Source: Vibrio splendidus
GTDB taxonomy: Bacteria; Pseudomonadota; Gammaproteobacteria; Enterobacterales; Vibrionaceae
Direction: 5' to 3'
Length of the DNA: 64,000 nt
Assembly: GCF_024347615.1 (NCBI RefSeq)
Contig: NZ_AP025508.1
Location: 992,001-1,056,000 of the forward strand
A program made the position numbers and the translations under genes. Shown here piece by piece: positions 44,921 to 53,120 of this stretch; the stretch's first letter is position 1; each line of letters begins with the position of its first letter. Below the pieces are notes generated by a model. That model did no database searches. It saw only the letters and a list, made by a program, of their open reading frames with translations, and was not told where the DNA came from.

Positions 44921-45328
44921 TTAGCTCGACTCTCCAAGCATCGCTTTTAATACTTCAGCGGGTACTGGCTGCAGTTGCTTGTCTTTATCAAGACAGACCA
45001 TTTCAATATCACCAATCACAGCAGGCTTGGTCGCATTCTTACGCCACACTTCTTGTCGCCATAGCGTTTTGTATTTGCCATCGAGTTCAAAAGAGGTTCG
45101 GATGTCGCAGATCTCAGCGAATTCAACACCATCTTGAAAAGTCATGTTGGCTTTATAGACCGCAAAACCTAGTCCGTGCTCGTTCCACAATTCCGCCAGT
45201 TTATCGCTACCCAAGACATGTTCGCGCGCACGCTCAAAGTATTTTAGAAAGTTAGGGTGATAAACCACACCTGAGTGATCGGTATCTTCATAGTAAATTT
45301 GTACTGGGTGATGGTAGATCTGACTCAT
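44921..45328 (-). CDS. YbgC-family acyl-CoA thioesterase
   Basis: 135 residues from ATG at 45328 (a TTG three codons upstream is less likely). It has the hot-dog thioesterase fold with the 4HBT signature IYYEDTDHSGVVYHPNFLKYF, including the catalytic Asp17 and neighbouring His24. YbgC-type enzymes hydrolyse short or hydroxy acyl-CoAs, and in some bacteria act with the Tol-Pal system. Here it is not beside tol-pal genes but convergent with pfaE, so it may be a second YbgC-like enzyme linked to acyl-chain release from the PUFA synthase. That link is inference from position only. Confidence 0.85.
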   Translation of the reverse strand: MSQIYHHPVQIYYEDTDHSGVVYHPNFLKYFERAREHVLGSDKLAELWNEHGLGFAVYKANMTFQDGVEFAEICDIRTSFELDGKYKTLWRQEVWRKNATKPAVIGDIEMVCLDKDKQLQPVPAEVLKAMLGESS

Positions 45329-45482
45329 TAGTATCAACTCTTGGTAAGTAGTGGGGCTGTAAATCTGACTAAGTTGTGCAGCACTCTACAGGATAGGTCG
45401 AAATTACTTCAAGGTATCATCGGCAATGTGGCTCTTGGTCAGACCTCATTCGGCCGTATCCATTAGTGATGCGTTGGTCAAC

Positions 45483-45526
45483 TCCCACCCATTTACAAAT
45501 ATTCTATGTGTCATTTCCCACCCATT
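45483..45526 (+). promoter_or_regulatory. Candidate DctD upstream activating sites
   Basis: TCCCACCCATT occurs exactly twice, starting 33 bp apart (three helical turns), so both face the same side of the DNA. They lie about 85-130 bp upstream of the sigma-54 promoter, a usual distance for an NtrC-type activator such as DctD. Confidence 0.45.
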
Positions 45527-45610
45527 GATTTTTGCAGCGAGTTGGCGAGTGCAGCAGGCAGATATCATGAAGCCTTATGGTTAAAGGGTTGTTAATGATT
45601 TGTGTCAATG

Positions 45611-45625
45611 TGGCGCGCTAATTGC
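45611..45625 (+). promoter_or_regulatory. Sigma-54 promoter of dctPQM
   Basis: TGGCGCGCTAATTGC matches the -24/-12 consensus (TGGCACG-N4-TTGC) with correct GG-to-GC spacing. It is 60 bp upstream of dctP. The activator is presumably DctD encoded downstream. Confidence 0.8.
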
Positions 45626-45684
45626 CTTAGTGAAAGCACGCAGTTCCCATTGAAGGGCTGTTTTGTTTACTAAGGAGAATAATA

Positions 45685-46680
45685 ATGTTTAAGCCTCTTA
45701 CCCTGCTGTCTGTCTCTGCTCTGGCGCTCACAAGTTTTAATGCTGCTGCAAACTGTGATCCAGGTGAAATCGTGATTAAATTCAGTCATGTAACCAATAC
45801 CGATAAGCACCCGAAAGGCATTGCCGCTTCTTTACTGGAAGAGCGAGTAAACACGGAAATGAATGGCAAGGCTTGTATGCAAGTTTTCCCTAACTCAACA
45901 CTTTACGATGATAATAAGGTACTGGAAGCCCTGTTAAATGGTGATGTTCAAATGGCGGCGCCATCGTTGTCAAAATTTGAGAAGTTCACTAAGAAATACC
46001 GCATTTTTGACCTTCCTTTCCTATTTGAAGACGTAGAAGCCGTTGACCGTTTCCAAAACTCAGAATCTGGCGAAAAACTGAAGAATGCGATGAAGCGTCG
46101 TGGCCTTCAAGGTCTAGCGTTTTGGCACAATGGCATGAAACAGATGTCGGCGAATAAGCCTCTTATCAACCCTGAGGACGCGGAAGGTTTGAAATTCCGT
46201 GTTCAAGCATCAGACGTATTGGTGGCTCAGTTTGAACAACTAGGCGCTAACCCACAGAAGATGTCTTTCAAAGAAGTTTATGGTGGCCTGCAAACTAAGG
46301 TTATCGATGGTCAAGAGAACACATGGTCAAACATCTACGGTAAGAAGTTCTTTGAAGTACAAGACGGCGTAACTGAAACCAATCACGGTATCTTGGATTA
46401 CCTAGTGGTAACGTCAAACGACTTCTGGAAAGACCTACCTGAAGATGTACGTACACAGCTTGGCACTATCGTTCAAGAAGTCTCTGAAACACGTAATGCA
46501 GAATCTTCAAAAGTTAACCTAGCGAACAAAAATAACATCATCGAAGCCGGTGGTGAGGTTCGTACACTTACGCCTGAACAGCGTGAAGCATGGGTAGCTG
46601 CACTTCAACCAGTATGGAAGAAGTTTGAAAAAGACATCGGTTCAGACCTTATCGATGCAGCGTTAGCTTCAAACCAATAA
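45685..46680 (+). CDS. dctP: TRAP transporter C4-dicarboxylate-binding protein DctP
   Basis: 331 residues with a signal peptide (about 1-22, ending NAAA before NCDPGEIVIKFSHV). It belongs to the DctP family of TRAP solute-binding proteins: HPKGIAASLLEERVN, FPNSTLYDDNKVLEALLNGD, and the carboxylate-binding Arg in GLKFRVQASDVLVAQFE. It binds malate, succinate or fumarate in the periplasm and delivers it to the DctQM sodium-driven permease. Good ribosome binding site (AAGGAG). The gene is expressed from a sigma-54 promoter, and dctB/dctD lie downstream of the operon in the opposite orientation. A 9-bp hairpin follows before dctQ. Confidence 0.94.
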   Translation: MFKPLTLLSVSALALTSFNAAANCDPGEIVIKFSHVTNTDKHPKGIAASLLEERVNTEMNGKACMQVFPNSTLYDDNKVLEALLNGDVQMAAPSLSKFEKFTKKYRIFDLPFLFEDVEAVDRFQNSESGEKLKNAMKRRGLQGLAFWHNGMKQMSANKPLINPEDAEGLKFRVQASDVLVAQFEQLGANPQKMSFKEVYGGLQTKVIDGQENTWSNIYGKKFFEVQDGVTETNHGILDYLVVTSNDFWKDLPEDVRTQLGTIVQEVSETRNAESSKVNLANKNNIIEAGGEVRTLTPEQREAWVAALQPVWKKFEKDIGSDLIDAALASNQ

Positions 46681-46690
46681 CACCGCTAAG

Positions 46691-46715
46691 GGAGTGGCGT
46701 GCATTTCGCCACTCC
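46691..46715 (+). other. Intercistronic hairpin between dctP and dctQ
   Basis: Stem GGAGTGGCG / CGCCACTCC with loop TGCATTT, no T tract. It probably protects the dctP message and lowers expression of the permease genes. Confidence 0.6.
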
Positions 46716-46745
46716 TTATTAAAATAACTATAAGCGGAGTCAATT

Positions 46746-47501
46746 ATGGATAATCCTCAAATGGAACAACCAAATTCTAGCGAATCAGCACTGGAAACCT
46801 CTTTTTTTTCCAAAGTCGGAAGAGTTACAGATGTGATTGAAGAGTCATTAATCGCATTTTTCCTTGGCGCAATGACGCTACTTACTTTTGCCAATGTTGT
46901 ATTCAGATACGCATTCAATGGCAATATCTTGTGGGCACTAGAACTGACTGTGTTCATGTTCGCTTGGATGGTATTAGTGGGCGCATCTTATGGCGTTAAA
47001 AAACACTTCCACATTGGCGTTGATGTGATCATCAACCTTGCCCCAGAAAAGCTACGTAAAGTGTATGCGTTAATCGCCGTCACAAGCTGCCTAGCATTCT
47101 CAATCTTACTTCTTATCGGTTCTTGGAATTACTGGTACCCGTTCGCGACTGAGCGCGCTTGGTACGAGACCGATGATATTCCAATGCCCGAGATGCTTCA
47201 GTTTCTTGCTGACTGGCTGAATGAAGGCGAGCGATACGAGAAACTGCCACGTTTTATTCCTTATATGGCGCTGCCGATTGGTATGGCAATGCTGACGTTC
47301 CGATTCATCCAAATCGCTTATCAAGTGGCGACGGGCAAGCTTGACCGCATGATTGCAGGCCATGAAGCCGAAGAAGAGCTGGATGCATTGAAAGCTGATG
47401 TGTTAGCGGGTTCTGATGAAGACGCGACAGCGGTATTGGATTCGACTAAGCAAAACAAGGCGAACGAGTCGGGTACAAAATCTAACGGTAAGGAAGACTA
47501 A
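46746..47501 (+). CDS. dctQ: TRAP transporter small permease DctQ
   Basis: 251 residues, four membrane segments (about 35-58, 65-85, 105-125, 170-190), as in DctQ small subunits. The segment FNGNILWALELTVFMFAWMV with Trp/Glu is characteristic. The C-terminal about 45 residues are a charged, Asp/Glu/Lys-rich cytoplasmic tail, and the region between the third and fourth segments carries an insertion; the total is longer than the usual 160-200. DctQ links binding protein and large permease. Its stop is 2 bp before dctM. Confidence 0.92.
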   Translation: MDNPQMEQPNSSESALETSFFSKVGRVTDVIEESLIAFFLGAMTLLTFANVVFRYAFNGNILWALELTVFMFAWMVLVGASYGVKKHFHIGVDVIINLAPEKLRKVYALIAVTSCLAFSILLLIGSWNYWYPFATERAWYETDDIPMPEMLQFLADWLNEGERYEKLPRFIPYMALPIGMAMLTFRFIQIAYQVATGKLDRMIAGHEAEEELDALKADVLAGSDEDATAVLDSTKQNKANESGTKSNGKED

Positions 47502-47503
47502 TC

Positions 47504-48865
47504 ATGGCAATGTTATTTCTATTTTTAATGGTAATTGCTTTCATGTTGGTCGGTGTACCAATTGCGATTTCCCTTGGTTTATCAAGCGTCATATTCTTGT
47601 TGATGCACTCTGATGCGTCACTAGCTTCGGTTGCACAAACGTTGTTCAACGCATTTGCAGGCCACTACACACTCTTAGCGATCCCTTTCTTTATCTTGGC
47701 CTCTAGCTTCATGTCAACCGGTGGTGTGGCGAAACGTATTATCCGTTTTGCTATCGCAATGGTCGGCTGGTTCCGCGGCGGTTTAGCGATGGCGTCGGTT
47801 GTGGCATGTATGATGTTCGCAGCGTTATCTGGTTCGTCTCCAGCAACGGTAGTAGCAATCGGTAGCATTGTTATCGCTGGTATGATCAAAAACGGCTACA
47901 CAAAAGAGTTCGCGGCAGGGGTTATCTGTAATGCGGGTACTTTGGGTATCTTGATTCCACCGTCAATTGTTATGGTTGTTTACGCTGCGGCGACGGATGT
48001 ATCTGTAGGTCGTATGTTCCTCGGTGGCGTTATTCCTGGTCTGTTGGCGGGTGTGATGTTGATGATTGCCATCTACATTGCAGCACGTATTAAGAAGATT
48101 CCTGCACAGCCGTTTGTGGGCTGGGGTGAGATGTTCGCAGCAGCAAAAGACGCAAGTTGGGGGCTGCTACTGATTGTCATCATTTTAGGTGGTATCTACG
48201 GCGGTATCTTTACACCGACGGAAGCGGCGGCTGTTGCAGCGGTATACGCGTTCTTTATTGCCAACTTTATCTATAAAGATATGGGGCCTTTCGCTGACAA
48301 GAAGAATACAAAGCCTGCTTTGGTTAAGGTGTTCCAAACCTTCTTCCATAAAGATACCAAAGACACGCTCTATGATGCGGGTAAGCTGACGATCATGCTG
48401 CTGTTTATCATTGCCAATGCTCTGATTCTTAAGCATGTACTGACAGAGGAACGCATTCCTCAGATGATCACTGAGTCTATGCTTTCTGCAGGCTTAGGTC
48501 CGATCACCTTCTTGATTGTGGTGAACGTTCTACTCTTGATTGGTGGGCAGTTCATGGAGCCATCAGGCTTGCTGATCATCGTTGCGCCATTGGTATTCCC
48601 AATTGCAATTGCACTGGGCATCGACCCAATTCACCTAGGTATCATGATGGTGGTGAACATGGAGATAGGGATGATAACGCCGCCTGTTGGGCTCAATTTG
48701 TTTGTGACCGCCGGGGTCGCGAAGATGTCGATGATGAACGTGGTAAAAGCAGCGTTGCCGTGGGTTGGCGTGATGTTCTTGTTCTTGATTATCGTAACTT
48801 ACGTACCTTGGGTATCAACATGGTTACCGACCACCTTGATGGGGCCAGAGATCATCACTAAGTAG
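47504..48865 (+). CDS. dctM: TRAP transporter large permease DctM
   Basis: 453 residues with about 12 membrane segments. DctM signatures: GVPIAISLGLSSVIFLL at the N-terminus, MMFAALSGSSPATVVAIGSI, CNAGTLGILIPPSIVMVVYA, and MEIGMITPPVGLNLFVTAGV near the C-terminus. It is the sodium-coupled transport channel of the C4-dicarboxylate importer. A cytoplasmic loop (about 255-295, HKDTKDTLYD) is longer than in many members. The operon ends at a 10-bp hairpin shared with the convergent small gene. Confidence 0.94.
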   Translation: MAMLFLFLMVIAFMLVGVPIAISLGLSSVIFLLMHSDASLASVAQTLFNAFAGHYTLLAIPFFILASSFMSTGGVAKRIIRFAIAMVGWFRGGLAMASVVACMMFAALSGSSPATVVAIGSIVIAGMIKNGYTKEFAAGVICNAGTLGILIPPSIVMVVYAAATDVSVGRMFLGGVIPGLLAGVMLMIAIYIAARIKKIPAQPFVGWGEMFAAAKDASWGLLLIVIILGGIYGGIFTPTEAAAVAAVYAFFIANFIYKDMGPFADKKNTKPALVKVFQTFFHKDTKDTLYDAGKLTIMLLFIIANALILKHVLTEERIPQMITESMLSAGLGPITFLIVVNVLLLIGGQFMEPSGLLIIVAPLVFPIAIALGIDPIHLGIMMVVNMEIGMITPPVGLNLFVTAGVAKMSMMNVVKAALPWVGVMFLFLIIVTYVPWVSTWLPTTLMGPEIITK

Positions 48866-48886
48866 ATAGTGAAGTAACAACGAAGT

Positions 48887-48912
48887 GATGAGGAGGGTTA
48901 AACCTCCTCATC
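48887..48912. terminator. Shared hairpin at the end of dctM and the 57-residue gene
   Basis: Perfect 10-bp stem GATGAGGAGG / CCTCCTCATC with loop GTTAAA. There is no T run on either side, so its strength as a terminator is uncertain. The right arm is inside the 3' coding end of the convergent small gene. Confidence 0.55.
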
Positions 48913-49071
48913 GATAATCTTGCCATATCTAGAGCCTGAATCAATCTGCTCATACAGCGCTCTTTTTGCCTCTAATTCTGGCGTGTATAGATCGACATGA
49001 TTGTCAGTATAAAAAATACCATCTATCTCGAAAGTATCGGTGATCGAGGGAACTCTTGTTTTCTCACCCAT
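48898..49071 (-). CDS. Unrecognised 57-residue protein
   Basis: Starts at ATG 49071 (MGEKTRVPSITDTFEIDGIF), with AAGGA seven bases upstream; a longer frame from 49104 lacks such a site. The rest reads TDNHVDLYTPELEAKRALYE and ends DEEV. It is soluble and acidic, without Cys or membrane segments, with a possible helix at residues 31-44. It lies between dctM (convergent) and dctD (same strand, 78 bp downstream of dctD's stop). I do not recognise it. The ribosome binding site and codon usage make it a plausible gene. Confidence 0.55.
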   Translation of the reverse strand: MGEKTRVPSITDTFEIDGIFYTDNHVDLYTPELEAKRALYEQIDSGSRYGKIIDEEV

Positions 49072-49149
49072 AGTTATTTCCTTATTACTTTGATTGCATA
49101 ACATCCTGTTATCAAAATAAGTATAGGTGATCTTGCTCCCAAATCTAAT

Positions 49150-50499
49150 TTAGTTTTCGTTTTGTCTGTATGACTCTTTCACTAGCTGGTGTTTTTGCAT
49201 CTTATCGTAGAGTGTTTTTCGGGGAAGTTGCAGCCTATCCATCGTCTCTTTGATGCTGCCATTACACTCAATAAGCGCTTGCTTTAACGTGTTTTTCTCA
49301 AAATCACAAACCAGTTCTGCTAACGAAAAATGTTGGGTCGACTCCGAAGTGCTGTCTGATAAGTGAGATAGCTTGCCTAAAAGTACGAAACGCTCTGCTG
49401 TGTTACGCAATTCTCGTACATTTCCCGGCCAATCGTGGGCTAAAAGCTCGTGCAGTTCTTTCTGTGGAATTGCCGGGGCTGTTTTGCCATAACGTGCCGC
49501 AGCGACCAGTAAGAAGTGGTGGAAGAGTGCTGGGATATCTTCTTGGCGGCTTCTCAACGGCGGTAAATCTAGGGTGACAACATTCAATCGGTAGTAAAGG
49601 TCTTGTCTGAAAGCCCCTTCTTCAGCTGCCTTTTTCAAGTCAACTTTGGTTGCGGCGATTACTCGAATATCAAGTGGGACCAATCCGTTTGAGCCAACTC
49701 TTTCGATGACGCGTTCTTGCAAGACACGTAACAGGCGAATTTGTGCCTGCATCGGCATGGATTCGATCTCGTCTAAGAATAGGGTTCCGCCTTGAGCAAA
49801 CTCGAACTTGCCAATGCGTTTACTCTCAGCACCTGTGAATGCGCCTTTTTCATGGCCATACAACTCACTTTCAATCAGATTTTCTGGAACCGCCCCGCAA
49901 TTGACGGCAACAAAGTTTTGTTCTCGTCGACTGCTTTGCTCATGTAGGGATCGTGCGACTAATTCTTTGCCCGTGCCTGTCTCACCAAACAACAAAATAT
50001 CGGCGCTAGTGTCGGCAACGTGGGTGATGATAGAACGTAGCTCGGTCATTGATTGCGTGTCACCAATGATTCTTGGTCCAAGCGCTTTACTGGCCTTGAG
50101 AGAGCGCTTTAATTCAAGATTTTCAAGGGTAAGTTGGCGTTTTTCAATCGCTCGCTTAGTGGTTTCGATTAGACGTTCATTGGCGAACGGCTTTTCAATG
50201 AAGTCATAGGCGCCGTCTTGGATAGCTTGCACGGCCATGGAGATATCGCCGTGGCCAGTGATCATGATTACGGGGACTTCTTTATCTTTGTGCATTACGG
50301 TGTTGAGCAAGTCATGCCCGGAAATACCCGGTAAACAGATATCAGTGATGATCACGTGGGGTAAGCCGTTCTCTTGAATTGCGAGCAGAGCAGATTCGGC
50401 ATCGGGAAAGAACTCCGCTTCAATATCGGCGAGCTCAAAGCTCTGTTCAATCGCCATTCTTAGATCGGATTCGTCATCAATGAAATAGACGTGACACAT
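49150..50499 (-). CDS. dctD: C4-dicarboxylate response regulator DctD (NtrC family)
   Basis: 449 residues from ATG at 50499 (MCHVYFIDDESDLRMAIEQ, AAGGAA upstream); an earlier in-frame ATG adds 24 residues and is not used. Receiver domain with acceptor Asp53 (VIITDICLPGISG). Sigma-54 activator AAA+ domain with Walker A GETGTGKE, GAFTGA loop (HEKGAFTGAESKRIGKFE) and GTLFLDEIESMP. C-terminal Fis-like helix-turn-helix (SIKETMDRLQLPRKTLYDKM). Together with DctB it should activate the sigma-54 promoter of dctPQM. It is encoded downstream of dctB on the same strand with a 97-bp gap. Confidence 0.94.
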   Translation of the reverse strand: MCHVYFIDDESDLRMAIEQSFELADIEAEFFPDAESALLAIQENGLPHVIITDICLPGISGHDLLNTVMHKDKEVPVIMITGHGDISMAVQAIQDGAYDFIEKPFANERLIETTKRAIEKRQLTLENLELKRSLKASKALGPRIIGDTQSMTELRSIITHVADTSADILLFGETGTGKELVARSLHEQSSRREQNFVAVNCGAVPENLIESELYGHEKGAFTGAESKRIGKFEFAQGGTLFLDEIESMPMQAQIRLLRVLQERVIERVGSNGLVPLDIRVIAATKVDLKKAAEEGAFRQDLYYRLNVVTLDLPPLRSRQEDIPALFHHFLLVAAARYGKTAPAIPQKELHELLAHDWPGNVRELRNTAERFVLLGKLSHLSDSTSESTQHFSLAELVCDFEKNTLKQALIECNGSIKETMDRLQLPRKTLYDKMQKHQLVKESYRQNEN

Positions 50500-50596
50500 A
50501 GTGATTCCTTTACTTCTTTGTATTCTGATTATCGCTGAGTTTTTTGCTTGTTGGTTGGCTCGCTTGTTCAATAGCTAGCTTGCTAACGGTTTAATC

Positions 50597-52438
50597 TCAG
50601 TCTGTTGTTTTTGGTTTGGGTGTTGGTTTTTTTTCTTTTTGTTCTTGCTCAACAAGGGGCAACTCTATGCTGAATCGAGCGCCACCTAGAGGGCTGTGAC
50701 CGGTAACGAGCTTGCCGTTGATTCCGCTGATTATTTGTTGAGAAATCGATAACCCAAGTCCAAGTCCGTTTTTCTTGGTGGTATGGAAAGGTTCAAAAAA
50801 ATCTCCGCTCGAAGAGGAAGTGAAGCCGGGGCCATTATCATCGACATGAATCAGCAAGGTGCTGGCTTGTTGATGGTCGGATTCCTTAATCTCTAACAGA
50901 ATAGCTAATTGCTTGTCGTTTTGTTGTTCCATCGCCTGAATCGCGTTGGTCAACAAATTAATGATCACTTGTTCCAATTGAATGGCGTTGGCGAGCACGC
51001 AAGCATCAAAGATTTCAGGGAGTTCGTTGACCTTAACTCGTTCACTCTTGAGTTGTGGTTTCATCAGCTCTCTTGACGAGTGCAATACGGGAAGTATCTG
51101 CAACGTGTGTAGCTCTTCCGCGGTGGATTTCTTGGCGAAGGAGCGAAGCTGGTGGCTGATTTTCGCCATGCGATCAGTGAGCGCCGAGATTCGCGAGAGG
51201 TTGTCATCGACACGATCGATCTTTTCTTTGGCAAGAAACAGTCGGCCGTTGTCGGCATAACTGCGAATCGCAGCGAGAGGGTTATTCAACTCATGGCTAA
51301 TGCTTGCCGACATTTGCCCTAGCACCGCCAGTTTTGCGGCTTGGATGAGTTCGTCTTGTGTCTGCCTCAGTACATGTTCGGTTTCGATACGATGTTTAAT
51401 CTCGACGTGCAGCTCTGATGTGCGCTCAAGTACTTGAAATTCTAGCTTTTGCTTGGCTTCAGATTGCAGCCTATCAATTTGGGCACGCCTTTGTTGTCGA
51501 TGGTGATTGAGCTGCATCGTTAGATAAATAATCGCAAAGATAAGGCTGAGAACTACAAGGTAAGCCACCAAGTCCCACCAAACTAAGTGGGTCGGAGAAA
51601 ATACTCGTATGGTGAGTTTCGGTTCGGCTAAGAAGCGTGAAGAGCTAAAGAATTGCTCTTGGACGAGCTTGTGCGGAGACTCAATATTGCTAGTCGCACT
51701 CTCGAAATCACCAGAGAAGTGAAGGCTTTCTATTTTGGTATCGAGATATTGTCTGCTTTCTTGAATTCGAGCTTGCTGTGCTTGGCTCAGCGGCTGAAGG
51801 CTTTTGAACAGCCATTCAGGGTTACTCGACATGAATACGATTTGGTCTTTATCGTCAGCAACAAAAAAACTCTGTTTGCCTTTCCAACTTGCTTCAATCA
51901 GCGATAAATCCATCTTTACGACAATGACGCCAATAATCTCAGCGGCATAGGAGACCGGATAAGAATAATAATAGCCTCGCTTCCCAGACGTTGAACCTAG
52001 CGCAAAATATTGATTTTCATTGCCCTGAATGGCTTCTTGATAGTAGGGACGGAAAGCAAAGTTTCGACGAATAAAAGAATGCGGTTGATTCCAGTTACTG
52101 GCTGCGATAGTGGTGCCAATGCTGTCTAATAGATAAGTGTCGGACGCTTGAATCACCGAATTTACGTGCTCTAGATAGCGATTGGTGAGTTCGATTTGCG
52201 CAGAGTTACTTGGAGAGTGAAGGGCATCGACCAGCTCTTTGTCTTTTGAAAGCAGCTCGGGAATGTGCGCGAACTTATCCAGTTGGCTTGAAATATGAAC
52301 CGAAAAGCGGTCTAGCTTAGATTGATGATCATTTAACAAACTTTCATGACTTGTACTCCACACCCAATGACCGCCAAAGACCATCAGTAGACTGTATATG
52401 GCCATTAATAGTATTGGGATTCTAAAAGCTTGAAACAT
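50597..52438 (-). CDS. dctB: C4-dicarboxylate sensor kinase DctB
   Basis: 613 residues. Membrane segments at about 6-26 and 290-312 flank a large periplasmic sensor of the double Cache/PAS type (SYPVSYAAEIIGVIVVKMDL). A coiled-coil linker (about 313-360) leads to the kinase core: phospho-acceptor His382 in GQMSASISHELNNPLAAIRS, N box NLLTNAIQAMEQ, G1 HVDDNGPGFTSSS, and G2 KNGLGLGLSISQQII. The C-terminus is Lys/Pro/Thr-rich. DctB senses external succinate, fumarate or malate and phosphorylates DctD. It is upstream of dctD and oriented toward dctPQM. Confidence 0.93.
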   Translation of the reverse strand: MFQAFRIPILLMAIYSLLMVFGGHWVWSTSHESLLNDHQSKLDRFSVHISSQLDKFAHIPELLSKDKELVDALHSPSNSAQIELTNRYLEHVNSVIQASDTYLLDSIGTTIAASNWNQPHSFIRRNFAFRPYYQEAIQGNENQYFALGSTSGKRGYYYSYPVSYAAEIIGVIVVKMDLSLIEASWKGKQSFFVADDKDQIVFMSSNPEWLFKSLQPLSQAQQARIQESRQYLDTKIESLHFSGDFESATSNIESPHKLVQEQFFSSSRFLAEPKLTIRVFSPTHLVWWDLVAYLVVLSLIFAIIYLTMQLNHHRQQRRAQIDRLQSEAKQKLEFQVLERTSELHVEIKHRIETEHVLRQTQDELIQAAKLAVLGQMSASISHELNNPLAAIRSYADNGRLFLAKEKIDRVDDNLSRISALTDRMAKISHQLRSFAKKSTAEELHTLQILPVLHSSRELMKPQLKSERVKVNELPEIFDACVLANAIQLEQVIINLLTNAIQAMEQQNDKQLAILLEIKESDHQQASTLLIHVDDNGPGFTSSSSGDFFEPFHTTKKNGLGLGLSISQQIISGINGKLVTGHSPLGGARFSIELPLVEQEQKEKKPTPKPKTTD

Positions 52439-52873
52439 GAAGGCTCTCCGCTAATTTCTTTGGTAATCAATCAAGCCTGTCTTCTCTCATTTATGGTAGC
52501 AAATAGCGGTGGTTTTTGCTGAAAGGAGAAAGTCGATAGGTGGGGGGTAGGTTAAGGGTTTGTAACGGGGATTGTTGAAAAAGTTATCGACTCTGAGGGG
52601 TAAAACAAGAGCAAGATCTCTTTTTAAGGTTTTTAGCAAAAAAAGCCCTCGATTCCCTTGAAAAAGTCGCTATTGTCCCCATTTCTGTTGTGCTAAGTGA
52701 TGATTTGATCGTTTTTGTATCATTTAGTTGGACGAATTTAGAGCATTCATCATCATGCAGAGGTGAACGGCTCGACAGAGATTAAACAGATCGCTAGAAT
52801 GTCGCATCTAAAATTTCTGTCCTGAGGCTAATCGGAGATACCTTTCTTGTTTCCGAAAACAAGCTTCACTGCT

Positions 52874-52937
52874 TTTTATAAGTGCGTGAAAACGTTTTAT
52901 AACTGCGTGAGAACGTTCAATAAGCATGTGAAGAACG
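52874..52937. repeat. Three 21-22 bp tandem repeats upstream of tig
   Basis: TTTTATAA-TGCGTGA-AACG is found at 52874-52894 and 52895-52915 (19 of 21 identical), and in diverged form at 52916-52937. A 21-bp period puts each copy on the same face of the helix, as expected for binding sites of one protein. Confidence 0.6.
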
Positions 52938-53076
52938 AAGATATCGCTGATTAGTCTGGTGTTTGGTTGAATAATCAATTCAGACATCAATGCTCGATTT
53001 TAAATTAGGTGTTCGGATAGAGCACTACACAAGAATGCAGCCAACAACGTCGGCTTTTGAATTAAAGCTAAGTTAC

Positions 53077-53102
53077 GGCTCATATGCTCAGATTACTGAG
53101 CC
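53077..53102 (+). promoter_or_regulatory. Competing hairpins in the tig leader
   Basis: GGCTCA (53077-53082) can pair with TGAGCC (53097-53102). The inner GCTCAG (53086-53091) can pair with CTGAGC (53096-53101) around ATTA. Both use the same right arm, so they exclude each other. The structure ends 18 bases before the tig ATG, next to its ribosome binding site (GAGG). Confidence 0.4.
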
Positions 53103-53120
53103 AGTTTTGAGGTTTATATA

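Larger units (their letters stand above)
45329..45684. other. Divergent region between the thioesterase and dctP
   Basis: 356 bp. Contains two 11-bp direct repeats (45483-45493, 45516-45526) and a sigma-54 promoter (45611-45625). No gene. Confidence 0.7.
52439..53120. other. Long intergenic region between dctB and tig
   Basis: 682 bp between divergent genes. Contains three 21-bp tandem repeats (52874-52937) and competing hairpins just before tig (53077-53102). A 60-codon minus-strand frame crosses the repeats and is probably not a gene. No RNA gene is recognised. Confidence 0.6.

Noticed and set aside
52808..52990. 60-codon minus-strand ORF upstream of tig
   Set aside because: It crosses the 21-bp repeats, which give it a repeating peptide, and lacks a ribosome binding site; probably not a gene.
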